From: Halobacillus sp. Nhm2S1
GTDB taxonomy: Bacteria > Bacillota > Bacilli > Bacillales > Halobacillaceae
Length of the DNA stretch: 64,000 nt
Assembly: GCF_019599545.1 (NCBI RefSeq)
Contig: NZ_JAIEZV010000001.1
Span: forward strand, 682,001 to 746,000
Direction: 5' to 3'
Part shown: in pieces, positions 24,621 to 32,945 of the stretch
Numbering within the stretch: the first letter of the stretch is position 1
Layout: the number at the start of each line of letters is the position of its first letter
Made by a program: the position numbers and the translations under genes
Notes under the pieces: model-generated
The model's database searches: none
Told to the model about the DNA's origin: nothing
The model's input: the letters and a program-made list of their open reading frames with translations, nothing else

Positions 24621-24639
24621 GATAAAGATTCTCATTATC
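24621..24639. promoter_or_regulatory. Fur box
   Basis: GATAAAGATTCTCATTATC matches the 19-bp consensus GATAATGATTATCATTATC at 17 of 19 positions. It overlaps a minus-strand promoter candidate (TTGTAA, 16 bp, TATCAT) ahead of the siderophore-binding protein gene. Confidence 0.85.
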
Positions 24640-24734
24640 ATTACAAACATTATCCTACCTCAGACTCAAATTTCTGTCAATGAAAACTTTTCTCAATTAA
24701 GAGACTGTGGAACGTTAGGACGCGATCCACACGA

Positions 24735-25556
24735 TTATGAATCCATCTCCCCCAGCCAATCATAAAAAATCAATCCTTTCCGAGACTCAAATCCTTCCTT
24801 CCGCACCAGCTGTTTAAACACTTCCATTAATCCACCATAAAAATAGCGCAGCAATTCTGTACGCACCATCCCTTTCTTATAAGCAAAAACTGCCTGTTTA
24901 AATGTCTCATTAATCTTATCCAAATAATGCTCGAGCGGCTGATCCAGCTTCCATTGTTTAAATGCACTCTGGACCGTCCGCCAAGCCGGTAACACCTGCT
25001 CCACGCCTACGAATGGCAGTGTGGTTTCAATAAAAGAAGCCGGGATGAACGATGGCAGAAATGTCGCATCAAATGGTACAACATTACTAATAGAAGATTT
25101 CCACTGTTTTTTCTTTGTTTCGGGTGTAGATTTGGGTGGTTGAGGGTTGTCCTGTTGGGGAGTTGCCGTTTTTTGTGGGGTGGCAGGAAGGGTGTCATAA
25201 GGGGTGTCATCCGAGGGTAAAAAAAGATCCGGCTGCGGGAGGAACACGAGCAAGTTGCCCCCCTGCCGTCCGTTCGGCTTTTTCGTTGTCACTTTTTCAA
25301 TCAGGTGCTCGGCCACCAAACACCTTAATGAACGAACGACTGTGCTCTCACTCAAGCCAGTTCCTTTCACGATTGTCGCTCTTTTCGGAAAAGCAACACC
25401 CGGAAACTTGACAGCATGACGCCAGATGAAAGTGAGTACCTTGAGTGTCCCTTCTGACAAGGCTGCCTTTCTTTTGTACAAAAAACTGCGCACATGCAGG
25501 TCGAGCTCTTTTTTATCTTTGAAGCGCTGATGATCCTTTACGCTGTTCCAATCCAT
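24735..25556 (-). CDS. Winged-HTH protein, replication-initiator-like N-terminus
   Basis: A 273-residue cytosolic protein. Residues about 25-105 form a winged helix-turn-helix: KRKAALSEGTLKVLTFIWRHAVKFPGVAFPKRATIVKGTGLSESTVVRSLRCLVAEHLIEK, followed by a wing NGRQGGNLLVF. A Pro/Thr/Gln-rich linker (residues about 110-160) joins it to an alpha-helical C-terminal domain ending RKGLIFYDWLGEMDS. The HTH layout resembles replication-initiator or replisome-organiser N-domains, but such proteins also occur as chromosomal genes of unknown role in Bacillaceae. GGAGTGGAGAAAA supports the start. A 21-bp direct-repeat array begins 92 bp upstream, which could be its binding site. Confidence 0.6.
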   Translation of the reverse strand: MDWNSVKDHQRFKDKKELDLHVRSFLYKRKAALSEGTLKVLTFIWRHAVKFPGVAFPKRATIVKGTGLSESTVVRSLRCLVAEHLIEKVTTKKPNGRQGGNLLVFLPQPDLFLPSDDTPYDTLPATPQKTATPQQDNPQPPKSTPETKKKQWKSSISNVVPFDATFLPSFIPASFIETTLPFVGVEQVLPAWRTVQSAFKQWKLDQPLEHYLDKINETFKQAVFAYKKGMVRTELLRYFYGGLMEVFKQLVRKEGFESRKGLIFYDWLGEMDS

Positions 25557-25647
25557 TTTTCTCCACTCCCATTTAATGGTCTCAAACTATAATCGATAGA
25601 AGTGAGAGTTTGGTGTCTAAGAAAATGAATTTTTTCATAAAATTTAG

Positions 25648-25752
25648 TGTTCGGACACTTTGGATTGGCGTTAAGTCACTTTGCATAAGCGTTCGGTCAC
25701 TTTCCCCCGACGTTAAGTCACTTTGATTCCCCGCCCGGGCACTTTCCCACAG
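25648..25752. repeat. Iteron-like array, exact 21-bp period
   Basis: Five units start at 25649, 25670, 25691, 25712 and 25733: GTTCGGACACTTT, GTTAAGTCACTTT, GTTCGGTCACTTT, GTTAAGTCACTTT and GCCCGGGCACTTT. The (A/T/G)CACTTT end is invariant, while the front alternates CGG and AAG, giving a 42-bp superperiod. It lies between the HTH gene and a divergent membrane-protein gene. Confidence 0.75.
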
Positions 25753-25864
25753 GACAAGCCATCCTAAATCCTTCGAAAAAACCTGTTTAAACAAGCCTCG
25801 AAACGGTAATTCTAAAATTGTCGGCCCAATTTATGAACATTTTGTGTCCAAAGTGCGAATTTTT

Positions 25865-25895
25865 TGTTACAATAATATCAAAGAAAACGTTTACA
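25865..25895 (+). promoter_or_regulatory. Extended -10 promoter overlapped by cre-like site
   Basis: TGT-TACAAT (25865-25873) is an extended -10 promoter. AGAAAACGTTTACA (25882-25895) matches the cre consensus at 13 of 14 positions at about +5 to +15, so CcpA could block this membrane-protein gene when glucose is present. Confidence 0.5.
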
Positions 25896-25926
25896 TTAAG
25901 GAAACATCAATAAGGAGATGATTTTC

Positions 25927-26223
25927 ATGGGTGCGATCGTAATGTTCTTGATTTTGGCGACAGTGGCTCCATTTCTATTCTTACAAGCGAAAAAGATGGC
26001 GTTCGCCGTCGCGCAATCGATTCTGCTCATCGGCATGTGGTTGTACTTCTTCCAGGTGACGATGTACACAGATCCGGGAGCATTCTCCATTACATGGTCA
26101 ATGTTCTATCTCGGTTTGATCGGCGCGCACGTGGCCTGGGTGATGTTCATTGTGGCAACGGTGAAATCAAGCCCAAGTTATCAAGATAGCTTAAACAAAG
26201 AAAAAGAAACGCTCCTTTCCTGA
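25927..26223 (+). CDS. Small membrane protein, unknown
   Basis: A 98-residue protein with three hydrophobic segments: about residues 3-19 (IVMFLILATVAPFLFL), 26-45 (AVAQSILLIGMWLYFFQVTM) and 57-78 (WSMFYLGLIGAHVAWVMFIVAT), then a short polar tail. No family is recognised. The start at 25927 has AAGGAG 9 nt upstream. It is convergent with the qox cluster and has a cre-like site at its promoter, which is compatible with a link to respiration or carbon status but does not prove it. Confidence 0.75.
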   Translation: MGAIVMFLILATVAPFLFLQAKKMAFAVAQSILLIGMWLYFFQVTMYTDPGAFSITWSMFYLGLIGAHVAWVMFIVATVKSSPSYQDSLNKEKETLLS

Positions 26224-26250
26224 TTTCAGGAAAGAAGCGTTTCTTTTTTT
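26203..26250. terminator. Bidirectional terminator between convergent genes
   Basis: AAAGAAACGCT and AGCGTTTCTTT arms enclose CCTTTCCTGATTTCAGGAAAG; the stem overlaps the final codons of the plus-strand gene and ends in T7. Confidence 0.8.
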
Positions 26251-26455
26251 AGTCTCTCGGCTGAAGTTTGTACAGTTGGATCATCGCCTGTACGAAACTG
26301 AAACCAGTGAGAATATATAAAACAAATTTAGGGTCATAGGAGGAATAAAGCGCTCCGCCTAAGGAAAAGGCCGTGAGCAATATGCAAAGAACGAATCCAA
26401 CTAAATCTTTCCAAGGCCATCCGGCCTCCATCGGCATGTTTTGTTTTTGTTCCAT
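26249..26455 (-). CDS. Small two-segment membrane protein at end of qox operon
   Basis: A 68-residue protein with an amphipathic start (MEQKQNMPMEAGWPWKDL) and two hydrophobic segments (VGFVLCILLTAFSLGGALY and FVLYILTGFSFVQAMIQLYKL). The plan resembles subunit IV-type accessory proteins of haem-copper oxidases, and it follows qoxD by 20 bp on the same strand, so it may be an extra subunit or assembly factor of the quinol oxidase. A GGGGG site 8 nt before the ATG decides the start. It is not part of the B. subtilis qoxABCD set. Confidence 0.65.
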   Translation of the reverse strand: MEQKQNMPMEAGWPWKDLVGFVLCILLTAFSLGGALYSSYDPKFVLYILTGFSFVQAMIQLYKLQPRD

Positions 26456-26475
26456 CCTGATAACCCCCATTTGTT

Positions 26476-26850
26476 TTAGTGACCGCTATGGTCTTCTGAT
26501 TGCTGCTCTTCGTGCTGTTGGTTCTCGCCCATATCCCCGTGGTCTCCATGGTCATGCCCGAAGGACATAACGAAAAGGGAGCCAGCGACTAAGATTCCAG
26601 CGAGTGCAAAGCCGTGAAACATCATGTTCCATGGCACATGTCCATTTCCGCTTGAAGCTTCCGTGACGTGCATAAACATGAACAATTGAACGCCTGCCTG
26701 CAAGAGAGCCAAAATCATGATGCCGATAATGACCCATGTGACTGGCAGATCAGATTGAATCGCTGCCCAGGCGGCAACCAGCGTCATCACGAGTGACAAG
26801 ATGAATCCAATGACGTGATTCATCGGTACGCGTTTTTTAGAATCGGCCAT
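26476..26850 (-). CDS. qoxD: Cytochrome aa3 quinol oxidase subunit IV
   Basis: A 124-residue protein of the CyoD/QoxD family with three hydrophobic segments. HVIGFILSLVMTLVAAWAA and WVIIGIMILALLQAGVQLFMFMHVTEASS are the conserved parts. The C-terminus is a His/Glu/Asp-rich tail (GHDHGDHGDMGENQQHEEQQSEDHSGH) that could bind metal, perhaps copper for the oxidase; the length of this tail is unusual. It assembles with subunits I-III in the membrane. It follows qoxC with 1 bp between them. Confidence 0.92.
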   Translation of the reverse strand: MADSKKRVPMNHVIGFILSLVMTLVAAWAAIQSDLPVTWVIIGIMILALLQAGVQLFMFMHVTEASSGNGHVPWNMMFHGFALAGILVAGSLFVMSFGHDHGDHGDMGENQQHEEQQSEDHSGH

Positions 26851-26851
26851 A

Positions 26852-27457
26852 TTAAATCACCATCCCAATCAAATAGACACTTGTGAAGATGAAGATCCAA
26901 ATGACATCAAGGAAGTGCCAGTATAAGCTGATGATAAAGAATTTACGGCTTGTGACATTCGTCAGTCCGCGCTGCTTGATTTGGATCAAGAGCAGAATCG
27001 CCCAGCCGATACCAAGTGTGACGTGCAGTCCGTGTGTTCCGGCAAGGATGAAGAACGCTGACCAGAAAGCACTGGACTGGATCGTCGCTCCTTCATGCGT
27101 ATAGTGGACGAATTCAAAAATCTCAAAGCCAAGGAATCCAAGACCAAGAGCTAACGTAATGATCATCCAGAGCATCAGCCCTTTGACCGATCCCCTTCTC
27201 ATTTCGTGAATCGCAAGACCACAGGTGAAACTACTTGTCAAAAGCAGGAAGGTCATGACAAGAACGATGCCCGGTTCGAACAATTCGCTTGGCAGCGGTG
27301 CATCGGCCGTACGACCGAACAACACCGCATACGTTGCGAAAAGAGTAGCGAAGAGGACGACTTCGGCTCCAAGGAAAATCCAGAAGCCCATGATGCCCAT
27401 CTGACCTTCTTGGGTGCGATATTCTAAAGGACCTGTTTTCAGTTCTTCCGCAGCCAT
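26852..27457 (-). CDS. qoxC: Cytochrome aa3 quinol oxidase subunit III
   Basis: A 201-residue, five-segment subunit of the haem-copper oxidase. Signatures are MGIMGFWIFLGAEVVLFATLFATYAVL near the start, the HYTHEGATIQSSAFWSAFFILAGTHGLHVTLGI region with the conserved His pair, and YWHFLDVIWIFIFTSVYLIGMVI at the end. It stabilises subunit I and assists proton uptake. AGGGGGTTATGAT is the ribosome site; the gene starts 1 bp after qoxB ends. Confidence 0.95.
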   Translation of the reverse strand: MAAEELKTGPLEYRTQEGQMGIMGFWIFLGAEVVLFATLFATYAVLFGRTADAPLPSELFEPGIVLVMTFLLLTSSFTCGLAIHEMRRGSVKGLMLWMIITLALGLGFLGFEIFEFVHYTHEGATIQSSAFWSAFFILAGTHGLHVTLGIGWAILLLIQIKQRGLTNVTSRKFFIISLYWHFLDVIWIFIFTSVYLIGMVI

Positions 27458-27458
27458 A

Positions 27459-29402
27459 TCATAACCCCCTCGCTTTTTTCTCTGTGCGTTTGATTTCTTC
27501 TACCGGTACATAATACCCGTCGTCATAATCGAAGGAACGGCGGATCATCATGAACACGGCACCGATTAATCCGAAGACGGCGACATACATCCATTCGAAG
27601 ACGAGACCGAAACTGGCAAGTCCAAGGAGGGCCATCATGATGAACGGCTGTCCTGTATAACTTGGCATGTGGATCGGTTTCACTTTGTCTTCTTCAAACG
27701 TCGTCTTGCCTTCTTCTTTCATACGGATATATGGATCGATTTCATCGACATATGGAACCGTTGCAAAGTTGTAATAAGGTACTGGTGTCGTTGTCGCCCA
27801 TTCAAGCGTACGACCATTTCCATTCCAGGAGTCGCCTGTTGTTTCGCGCTCGCTGTAACGGAAGCTGTAGTACACGTTGTAAACGAACACGATGAAACCA
27901 AGTCCCATTCCGAAGGCACCGACAGTTGAGATGACGTTCAATGGAAGCCACTCGGCGACGTTCGTGATGAACAAACGACGCGGCATGCCGTCAAGGCCTA
28001 GGAAGTATTGCGGGAAGAAGCAGACATGGAAGCCGAAGAAGAACAACCAGAATGCCCATTTACCCAAACGCTCGTTCATCTTGTGACCGAACATTTTCGG
28101 ATACCAGAACACAAGACCTGCAAAGCAGGCGAATACAGTACCAGCGATCAGCACGTAGTGGAAGTGCGCGATCAGGAAGTACGAGTTGTGGAACTGATAG
28201 TCCGCTGCTGCCATACCGAGCATGACACCTGTGACACCACCAAGGATGAAACTTGGGATGAAGGCCAGAGACCACAGCATCGGTACGGTGAACTCGATTT
28301 TCGATTTATACAAGGTCGCAAGCCAGTTGAAGATCTTCACTCCGGTCGGTACGGCGATCAACATCGTCGATACAGAGAAGACGGAGTTGACGAAAGCGCC
28401 GGCACCCATCGTGAAGAAGTGGTGGACCCATACTAGGAAACTGAGCAATGCAATGACGATCATCGACCAAACCATCACATTGTAGCCGAATAGTCGTTTT
28501 TTCGCGAATGTGGCGATGACTTCGGAGAAAATACCGAAAGCAGGAAGAATAACGATGTACACTTCCGGGTGTCCCCACATCCAGAACAGGTTCGCCCACA
28601 TCATCGGCAGGCCTTCCCCTGTCAAAGTAAAGAATTGTGCACCGAAAACTCGGTCAATCGTAAGTAGCGCAAGAGCTACTGTCAAAATCGGGAATGCGAA
28701 CACGATGATGAAACAGGTCACCAATGTCGACCATGTGAAGATCGGCATATGGAAAAGCTTCATGCCAGGAGCACGCATTTTCAAAATCGTAACCATCAGG
28801 TTGATCCCTGTAGCAAGGGTACCAATTCCGGATAGCTGCAGTCCCATAAGGTAGAAGTTTTGTCCAGGTCCAGGGCTCATCGCTGCACCGGAAAGCGGGG
28901 TATAACTTGTCCACCCGGCATCCGGAGATCCTCCGATGACGAAGGAAATGTTGAAGAGCGCCATTCCGAAGAAGAAGGACCAGAAACTTAAGGCGTTCAA
29001 ATATGGAAACGCGAAGTCACGCGCTCCGATCTGTAATGGAACGATGATGTTCATGAGTCCGATCAAGAACGGCATCGCCATGAAAATGATCATGATCGTT
29101 CCGTGCGTTGTGAAAATTTCGTTATAGTGCTGGGAGTTCAAGAATCCCAAATCAGGAAATGCCAGCTGCACCCTCATCATCATGGCGTCGACGCCACCAC
29201 GGAATAACATGAGAAGGGCACTTAAAATATACATGACACCGATTTTCTTATGGTCAACGGTCGTCAACCATTCGCTCCAAAGCCATTTCCATTTTTTGAA
29301 ATACGTCAGAATGAAAAGGAGGGCGATCCCTACTAGGGCCATCGATACCATGGCACCATAGATGATCGGTTCACCGGTGACTAGAATATCTGTAATGTGC
29401 AT
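27459..29402 (-). CDS. qoxB: Cytochrome aa3 quinol oxidase subunit I
   Basis: A 647-residue catalytic subunit. It reduces oxygen to water and pumps protons. The haem ligand and CuB-site motifs are visible: TTHGTIMIIFMAMPFL, WGHPEVYIVILPAFGIFSEVIATFAKK (CuB His cross-linked to Tyr), VWVHHFFTMGAGA (two CuB His) and IAHFHYVLIAGTVFACFAG (haem ligands). Length and the extra N- and C-terminal segments are those of quinol-type subunit I. It is the second gene of the operon. Confidence 0.97.
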   Translation of the reverse strand: MHITDILVTGEPIIYGAMVSMALVGIALLFILTYFKKWKWLWSEWLTTVDHKKIGVMYILSALLMLFRGGVDAMMMRVQLAFPDLGFLNSQHYNEIFTTHGTIMIIFMAMPFLIGLMNIIVPLQIGARDFAFPYLNALSFWSFFFGMALFNISFVIGGSPDAGWTSYTPLSGAAMSPGPGQNFYLMGLQLSGIGTLATGINLMVTILKMRAPGMKLFHMPIFTWSTLVTCFIIVFAFPILTVALALLTIDRVFGAQFFTLTGEGLPMMWANLFWMWGHPEVYIVILPAFGIFSEVIATFAKKRLFGYNVMVWSMIVIALLSFLVWVHHFFTMGAGAFVNSVFSVSTMLIAVPTGVKIFNWLATLYKSKIEFTVPMLWSLAFIPSFILGGVTGVMLGMAAADYQFHNSYFLIAHFHYVLIAGTVFACFAGLVFWYPKMFGHKMNERLGKWAFWLFFFGFHVCFFPQYFLGLDGMPRRLFITNVAEWLPLNVISTVGAFGMGLGFIVFVYNVYYSFRYSERETTGDSWNGNGRTLEWATTTPVPYYNFATVPYVDEIDPYIRMKEEGKTTFEEDKVKPIHMPSYTGQPFIMMALLGLASFGLVFEWMYVAVFGLIGAVFMMIRRSFDYDDGYYVPVEEIKRTEKKARGL

Positions 29403-29426
29403 GTCTTCACCTGCTTTCTTTACGTT

Positions 29427-30374
29427 CTATTGGAAGCTTTCTTGTTTCTCAATTTCATATAAATGAAGCTTCTCTTTGAATTGTTCACGGTAGTTTTCTA
29501 CCACGTAGCCCATACCATCTTTCGTATGGTGCTTCACATACTCTAAGTGCGTGTTCGAGAAGGATTCAACATCAGTCAAACCAGGCTGCAACAATTCATT
29601 GTAGCGATCAGCCGTCAACTCAGGGGCTTCGTTTTGAATCTCTTGTGCCCAAGCGTTGAACTCTTCTTCACTTTCGGCATGCACTTTGAAGGTTTGTGCA
29701 GCAAAGCCTTCACCGTTGAAGTTGGAGTTACGTCCATCGTAGACGCCTTCTTCATCGGCCTGCAGATACAACTTCGTCATCATACCTGCCATGTTGTACT
29801 TTTGACCGCCAAGTGCCGGAATCCATAGCGCAGACATCGAGTCTGCCGAAGTCAATCGGAATTCAATCGGGCGATCGGTCGGGATGTGTAAGTAGTTCAC
29901 GGTTTCAATATCCTGTTCCGGATAACTGAAGAACCATTTCCAATCCGCAGTTGTCGCATAGACAACGAGCGGCTCTTTCACCTCTTCACCGGCAGCGGGC
30001 TCCGGAGGCTTTTCCAAATCGAACAGTGTCGTAACCGTTGGTATGGATAATAGGACGACAATAATAATAGGAATGACCGTCCAGATGACCTCGATGGTCG
30101 TATTTCCATGCAAGTTCGGGTCATAGTCACTTTCTTTACGTCCCGGTCGGTTCTCACGGTACTTGATGAGCATGTAGGCAAATAGAGCAAACACGACAAC
30201 AATGATTCCAAGCATGAACCAAAGGGAGTATACAATCAGGTCATATTGACTTTGAGCGACCGGCCCTTTGGGATCGAGCACAGTCATTTCCAACTGCCCG
30301 CACCCGCTTAAGAAAAGAATCAAGCCGAGCGGCAGCAAACCTAACCATCTATTACGGAGATGTTTAGCTTTCAT
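29427..30374 (-). CDS. qoxA: Cytochrome aa3 quinol oxidase subunit II
   Basis: A 315-residue lipoprotein with lipobox LSGC (C25), two membrane segments (about residues 43-65 and 85-108) and an external cupredoxin-like domain. The CuA ligands of cytochrome-c oxidases (a CxxxC pair with His and Met) are absent, which marks it as a quinol oxidase. ATTADWKWFFSYPEQDIETVNYLHIPTDRPIEFRLTSADSMSALWIPALGGQKYNMAGM is the conserved core. The frame begins at 30395, but the ATG at 30374 has AGGAGGG 9 nt upstream. It is first in the operon. Confidence 0.95.
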   Translation of the reverse strand: MKAKHLRNRWLGLLPLGLILFLSGCGQLEMTVLDPKGPVAQSQYDLIVYSLWFMLGIIVVVFALFAYMLIKYRENRPGRKESDYDPNLHGNTTIEVIWTVIPIIIVVLLSIPTVTTLFDLEKPPEPAAGEEVKEPLVVYATTADWKWFFSYPEQDIETVNYLHIPTDRPIEFRLTSADSMSALWIPALGGQKYNMAGMMTKLYLQADEEGVYDGRNSNFNGEGFAAQTFKVHAESEEEFNAWAQEIQNEAPELTADRYNELLQPGLTDVESFSNTHLEYVKHHTKDGMGYVVENYREQFKEKLHLYEIEKQESFQ

Positions 30375-30459
30375 GAATCTTAACCCTCCTATCAATCTGT
30401 TAAATTATAAGTATAAAACTCGGAAACTAGGAGCTGTTATACGTATCAGGGCTTGACTG

Positions 30460-30468
30460 ATTATATCA
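30460..30468 (-). promoter_or_regulatory. Extended -10 promoter candidate of qox operon
   Basis: Minus-strand TGA-TATAAT gives a consensus -10 (30460-30465) with a TGn extension; the -35 region is poor. It leaves a leader of about 80 nt before qoxA. The rest of the 430-bp gap to 30806 holds the terminator of the next gene and no convincing gene. Confidence 0.5.
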
Positions 30469-30741
30469 GATTTTGCGGAATTAGAAATACAAGTTCACAA
30501 CTTTGTCATACATCGTTCAAAAACTTTTAATAAATCCGCCACATGATTGACGCTTTCAAGGAAATTACTAACAATTTAATAAAAAATAGGATGGAACTGC
30601 AGGAAGGAGCTGTCATTTTCAAACGTCGAATAAACAGGAATAAAGGGGGATGATGAGCTTCCCACTCTCCTTACCCATACAGCTGATGGAACGAAACCTT
30701 TTCCAGCCAATAGTGCCTTACACAATTTTCAACTTTCTACT

Positions 30742-30786
30742 AAAAAAATAAGAACCTGTATCACTTTTGATAGTGATACAGGTTCT
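30742..30786 (-). terminator. Intrinsic terminator after MDR oxidoreductase
   Basis: AGAACCTGTATCACT and AGTGATACAGGTTCT arms, 15 bp, followed on the minus strand by TATTTTTTT. Confidence 0.85.
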
Positions 30787-30806
30787 CTGAAATGATGAAA
30801 CACCTT

Positions 30807-31841
30807 TTATGGAAGAAGGACGATTTTTCCTTTTTTGCCCGATTCCTTGAAATACTGCTGCGCTTCCTTTGCTTCCTCTAGAGGGAACGTTCGGTCGATC
30901 ACAGGCTGTATTTTCTGTTCAGAAATCGCTTTTAACATGCGTTTGAATTCTTCCCGTGTACCTAAAACCGATCCATACATGGTGATGTGTTTCAGATAAA
31001 GGGTACGGAAATCGAGTTCTGTCTTTTGACCACCGGAAGAGCCGGATGTGCAAAACTTGCCGCCCTTTTTCAGCACGGTCAGCGCTGTAGAGAACAGTGC
31101 ATCGCCGACGACGTCGAGCACCGTATCGATCGGACCGCCGTTCGCTTTTAAAATTTCTTCCTCCAGATTCTCGGATTTATAAGACAGGACATGAGTCGCT
31201 CCGAGTTCCTTCATTCTCTCTTCCATACTCAAATCCCCGACGAGTGCAATGACGTCTGCTCCGAATACTTTTGATGCGATCTGCACGTTCAGCGAGCCGA
31301 CGCCGCCGTTTGCTCCTGTGACCATCACGGTTTCGCCTGGTTTCGGCTGCACTTGTTCGACCATATGCCAGGCTGTCATACCACTTACAGAAAACACACA
31401 GCTTTCCGTGTAATCTTCAAGCGGCATATCAAAGCAAAGCTCTGCCGGCCACACGACATACTCGGCATATCCGCCATCATACTCGGAGCCGATGAAGGAC
31501 ATGTCTTCTGTAATGTGTTCTTGTCCATCGGGACCACTGGATGTGAATGGGAATAGAACGACATCTTTCCCCATCATTGTTTCATCGACTTGTGCACCGA
31601 CCTGGACGACTTTTCCGGTAATATCAGAACCCGGGGTACGCGGGAATTGAACGCCTTCCGGACGCCAGCCTGACTTGCCGCCTTGTCCATAAGCCCCTTC
31701 CCTCATCCAGATTTCTGTATTATTGATGGCACAGGCTTTCACCTGCACGAGCACTTCATTTTCTTTCGGTTCTGGCGTAGGGATATCTGACAGCTTTAAC
31801 TGATCCACATCGCCATATCCGGTTACTTGAACAGCTTTCAT
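30807..31841 (-). CDS. Zinc-independent MDR-family quinone/alcohol oxidoreductase
   Basis: A 344-residue medium-chain dehydrogenase/reductase. Residues 1-130 form the GroES-like domain (VQVKACAINNTEIWMREGAY..FPRTPGSDITGKVVQVG), and the nucleotide domain follows with TVMVTGANGGVGSLNVQIASKVFGADVIALVG near residue 175. The catalytic zinc ligands (Cys and His-Glu) of alcohol dehydrogenases are replaced, so it belongs to the quinone-oxidoreductase/zeta-crystallin side and probably uses NADPH. The substrate is unknown. GAGGTGCCTCGAG supports the start. It appears monocistronic. Confidence 0.83.
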   Translation of the reverse strand: MKAVQVTGYGDVDQLKLSDIPTPEPKENEVLVQVKACAINNTEIWMREGAYGQGGKSGWRPEGVQFPRTPGSDITGKVVQVGAQVDETMMGKDVVLFPFTSSGPDGQEHITEDMSFIGSEYDGGYAEYVVWPAELCFDMPLEDYTESCVFSVSGMTAWHMVEQVQPKPGETVMVTGANGGVGSLNVQIASKVFGADVIALVGDLSMEERMKELGATHVLSYKSENLEEEILKANGGPIDTVLDVVGDALFSTALTVLKKGGKFCTSGSSGGQKTELDFRTLYLKHITMYGSVLGTREEFKRMLKAISEQKIQPVIDRTFPLEEAKEAQQYFKESGKKGKIVLLP

Positions 31842-31939
31842 CTCGAGGCACCTCTTTCCGATTCGCTTTTCTTAACTAATATGCGACATTCATCATAAGA
31901 CTATTCAATGCTTCCATCAAGTGATTAGCTCACATTATC

Positions 31940-32383
31940 TCATTCAGGATCCAAGACAGGAAGGAACACCTCAACGTCTTCTCCGTTTTCCGTTGGGTGA
32001 TAAGTTTCTACAATATAAGTGAGCCAATCCCGCGTGAGATTCTGTTCCATTCTCCACTGCCCCACTTGGTTGTAGAGGAGGTCTATGCAATCGATGGATC
32101 CTTCAGCCGATACATAGGTTCCGGATACCTCTAAATACTCCATCCCTTTAGGCACCTGACTCGGCCTATCTTTCACCAAAATGCCTACATAATAGTGACC
32201 CTCAAGATGATCATCATTCATCTTTGGCTCAAAAAGGGCGATTTCGATATTGGTATGGTTTTCGATTTCTCTCGTCCGATGTAAAAGCTGTCTCGCAAAG
32301 TCCGGGACTTCGGTTGCAAAATTTTCAAAAGCTCCATGGCCTTTGATGGCGACAATTCGAAAGGTTCGTTTCAATGTACTCAT
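31940..32383 (-). CDS. GyrI-like small-molecule-binding domain protein
   Basis: A 147-residue single-domain protein of the GyrI-like/SOUL effector-binding fold, the ligand domain of BmrR- and Rob-type regulators without a DNA-binding part. RTFRIVAIKGHGAFENFATEVPDFARQLLHR, NDDHLEGHYYVGILVKDRPSQVPKGMEYLEVSGTYVSAEGS and GQWRMEQNLTRDWLTYIVETYHP follow the two repeated beta-alpha-beta-beta units. It may sequester or hydrolyse hydrophobic small molecules. GGAGAGTTCTAC is the ribosome site. The decayed acetyltransferase gene is 40 bp upstream on the same strand. Confidence 0.75.
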   Translation of the reverse strand: MSTLKRTFRIVAIKGHGAFENFATEVPDFARQLLHRTREIENHTNIEIALFEPKMNDDHLEGHYYVGILVKDRPSQVPKGMEYLEVSGTYVSAEGSIDCIDLLYNQVGQWRMEQNLTRDWLTYIVETYHPTENGEDVEVFLPVLDPE

Positions 32384-32422
32384 GTAGAACTCTCCGTTCT
32401 GAAGGAGCCTCTTATATAACCC

Positions 32423-32847
32423 TTAGAGATCCTTCTTTAAATAATGATGTTTAAATTCTCTTCCGACCTGATCCAGTACACCAAACTCTCGATATCCATG
32501 CTTTTTGTAAAAATCAAGCGCTTGAAAACTGAGGGTATCGACTTTGATAAAATCGCACGCCTTTTTCCTTGCCATTCGTTCTGCTTCCATTAATAGCTTT
32601 GATCCATGTCCGGAACCGCGAAGCTCCTTATCCATCATGAGGGTATGAATCTCCAGCCAGTTCCAGCAGATTTCACCAAGCAGTCCTCCACGTACATAAT
32701 TGTCTCTGTCTTTTACATAAAGCTGGACTTCCTCATACCTGCCTCTCCATTCTTCCGGAAAGTGTTTCAGATTGTATTCGTACAATCTTTGGTCGACCTT
32801 GTTTTGTTATCGCTGTGATGTTCACGCGATAATTTCAGCTGCATCAT
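32423..32847 (-). pseudogene. GNAT acetyltransferase, single-base frameshift
   Basis: From 32785 down, one frame gives a clear GNAT domain (IHTLMMDKELRGSGHGSKLLMEAERMARKKACDFIKVDTLSFQALDFYKKHGYREFG) but begins at LYEYNLKHFPEEW with no ATG and only a TTG. The missing N-terminus, MMQLKLSREHHSDNK, lies immediately upstream in another frame, with a GGATGGAGAAAA ribosome site before ATGATG at 32842-32847. The frames meet at AACAAAACAAGG (near 32805). Adding one base there restores a 140-residue protein of normal GNAT length. It is either a true frameshift mutation or a sequencing error in a short A/C run. Confidence 0.7.
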
Positions 32848-32945
32848 TTTTCTCCATCCCTCGATTCACATTTAGACGAGTTTCTTCCATTAATAATCCC
32901 TAATCTCTGTGAAGATGCAAATGGAAGGAGAGTTCTCCCCTTTTA

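Noticed and set aside
30650-30751. 33-codon ORF (starts MMSFPLSLPIQL)
   Set aside because: GGGGG directly abuts the ATG with no spacing, composition is not membrane-like or conserved-looking, and it runs into the terminator of the opposite gene.
30375-30806. cre site ahead of qoxA (GATTGACGCTTTCA near 30546)
   Set aside because: It fails at several fixed positions of the consensus and lies well upstream of the promoter candidate.
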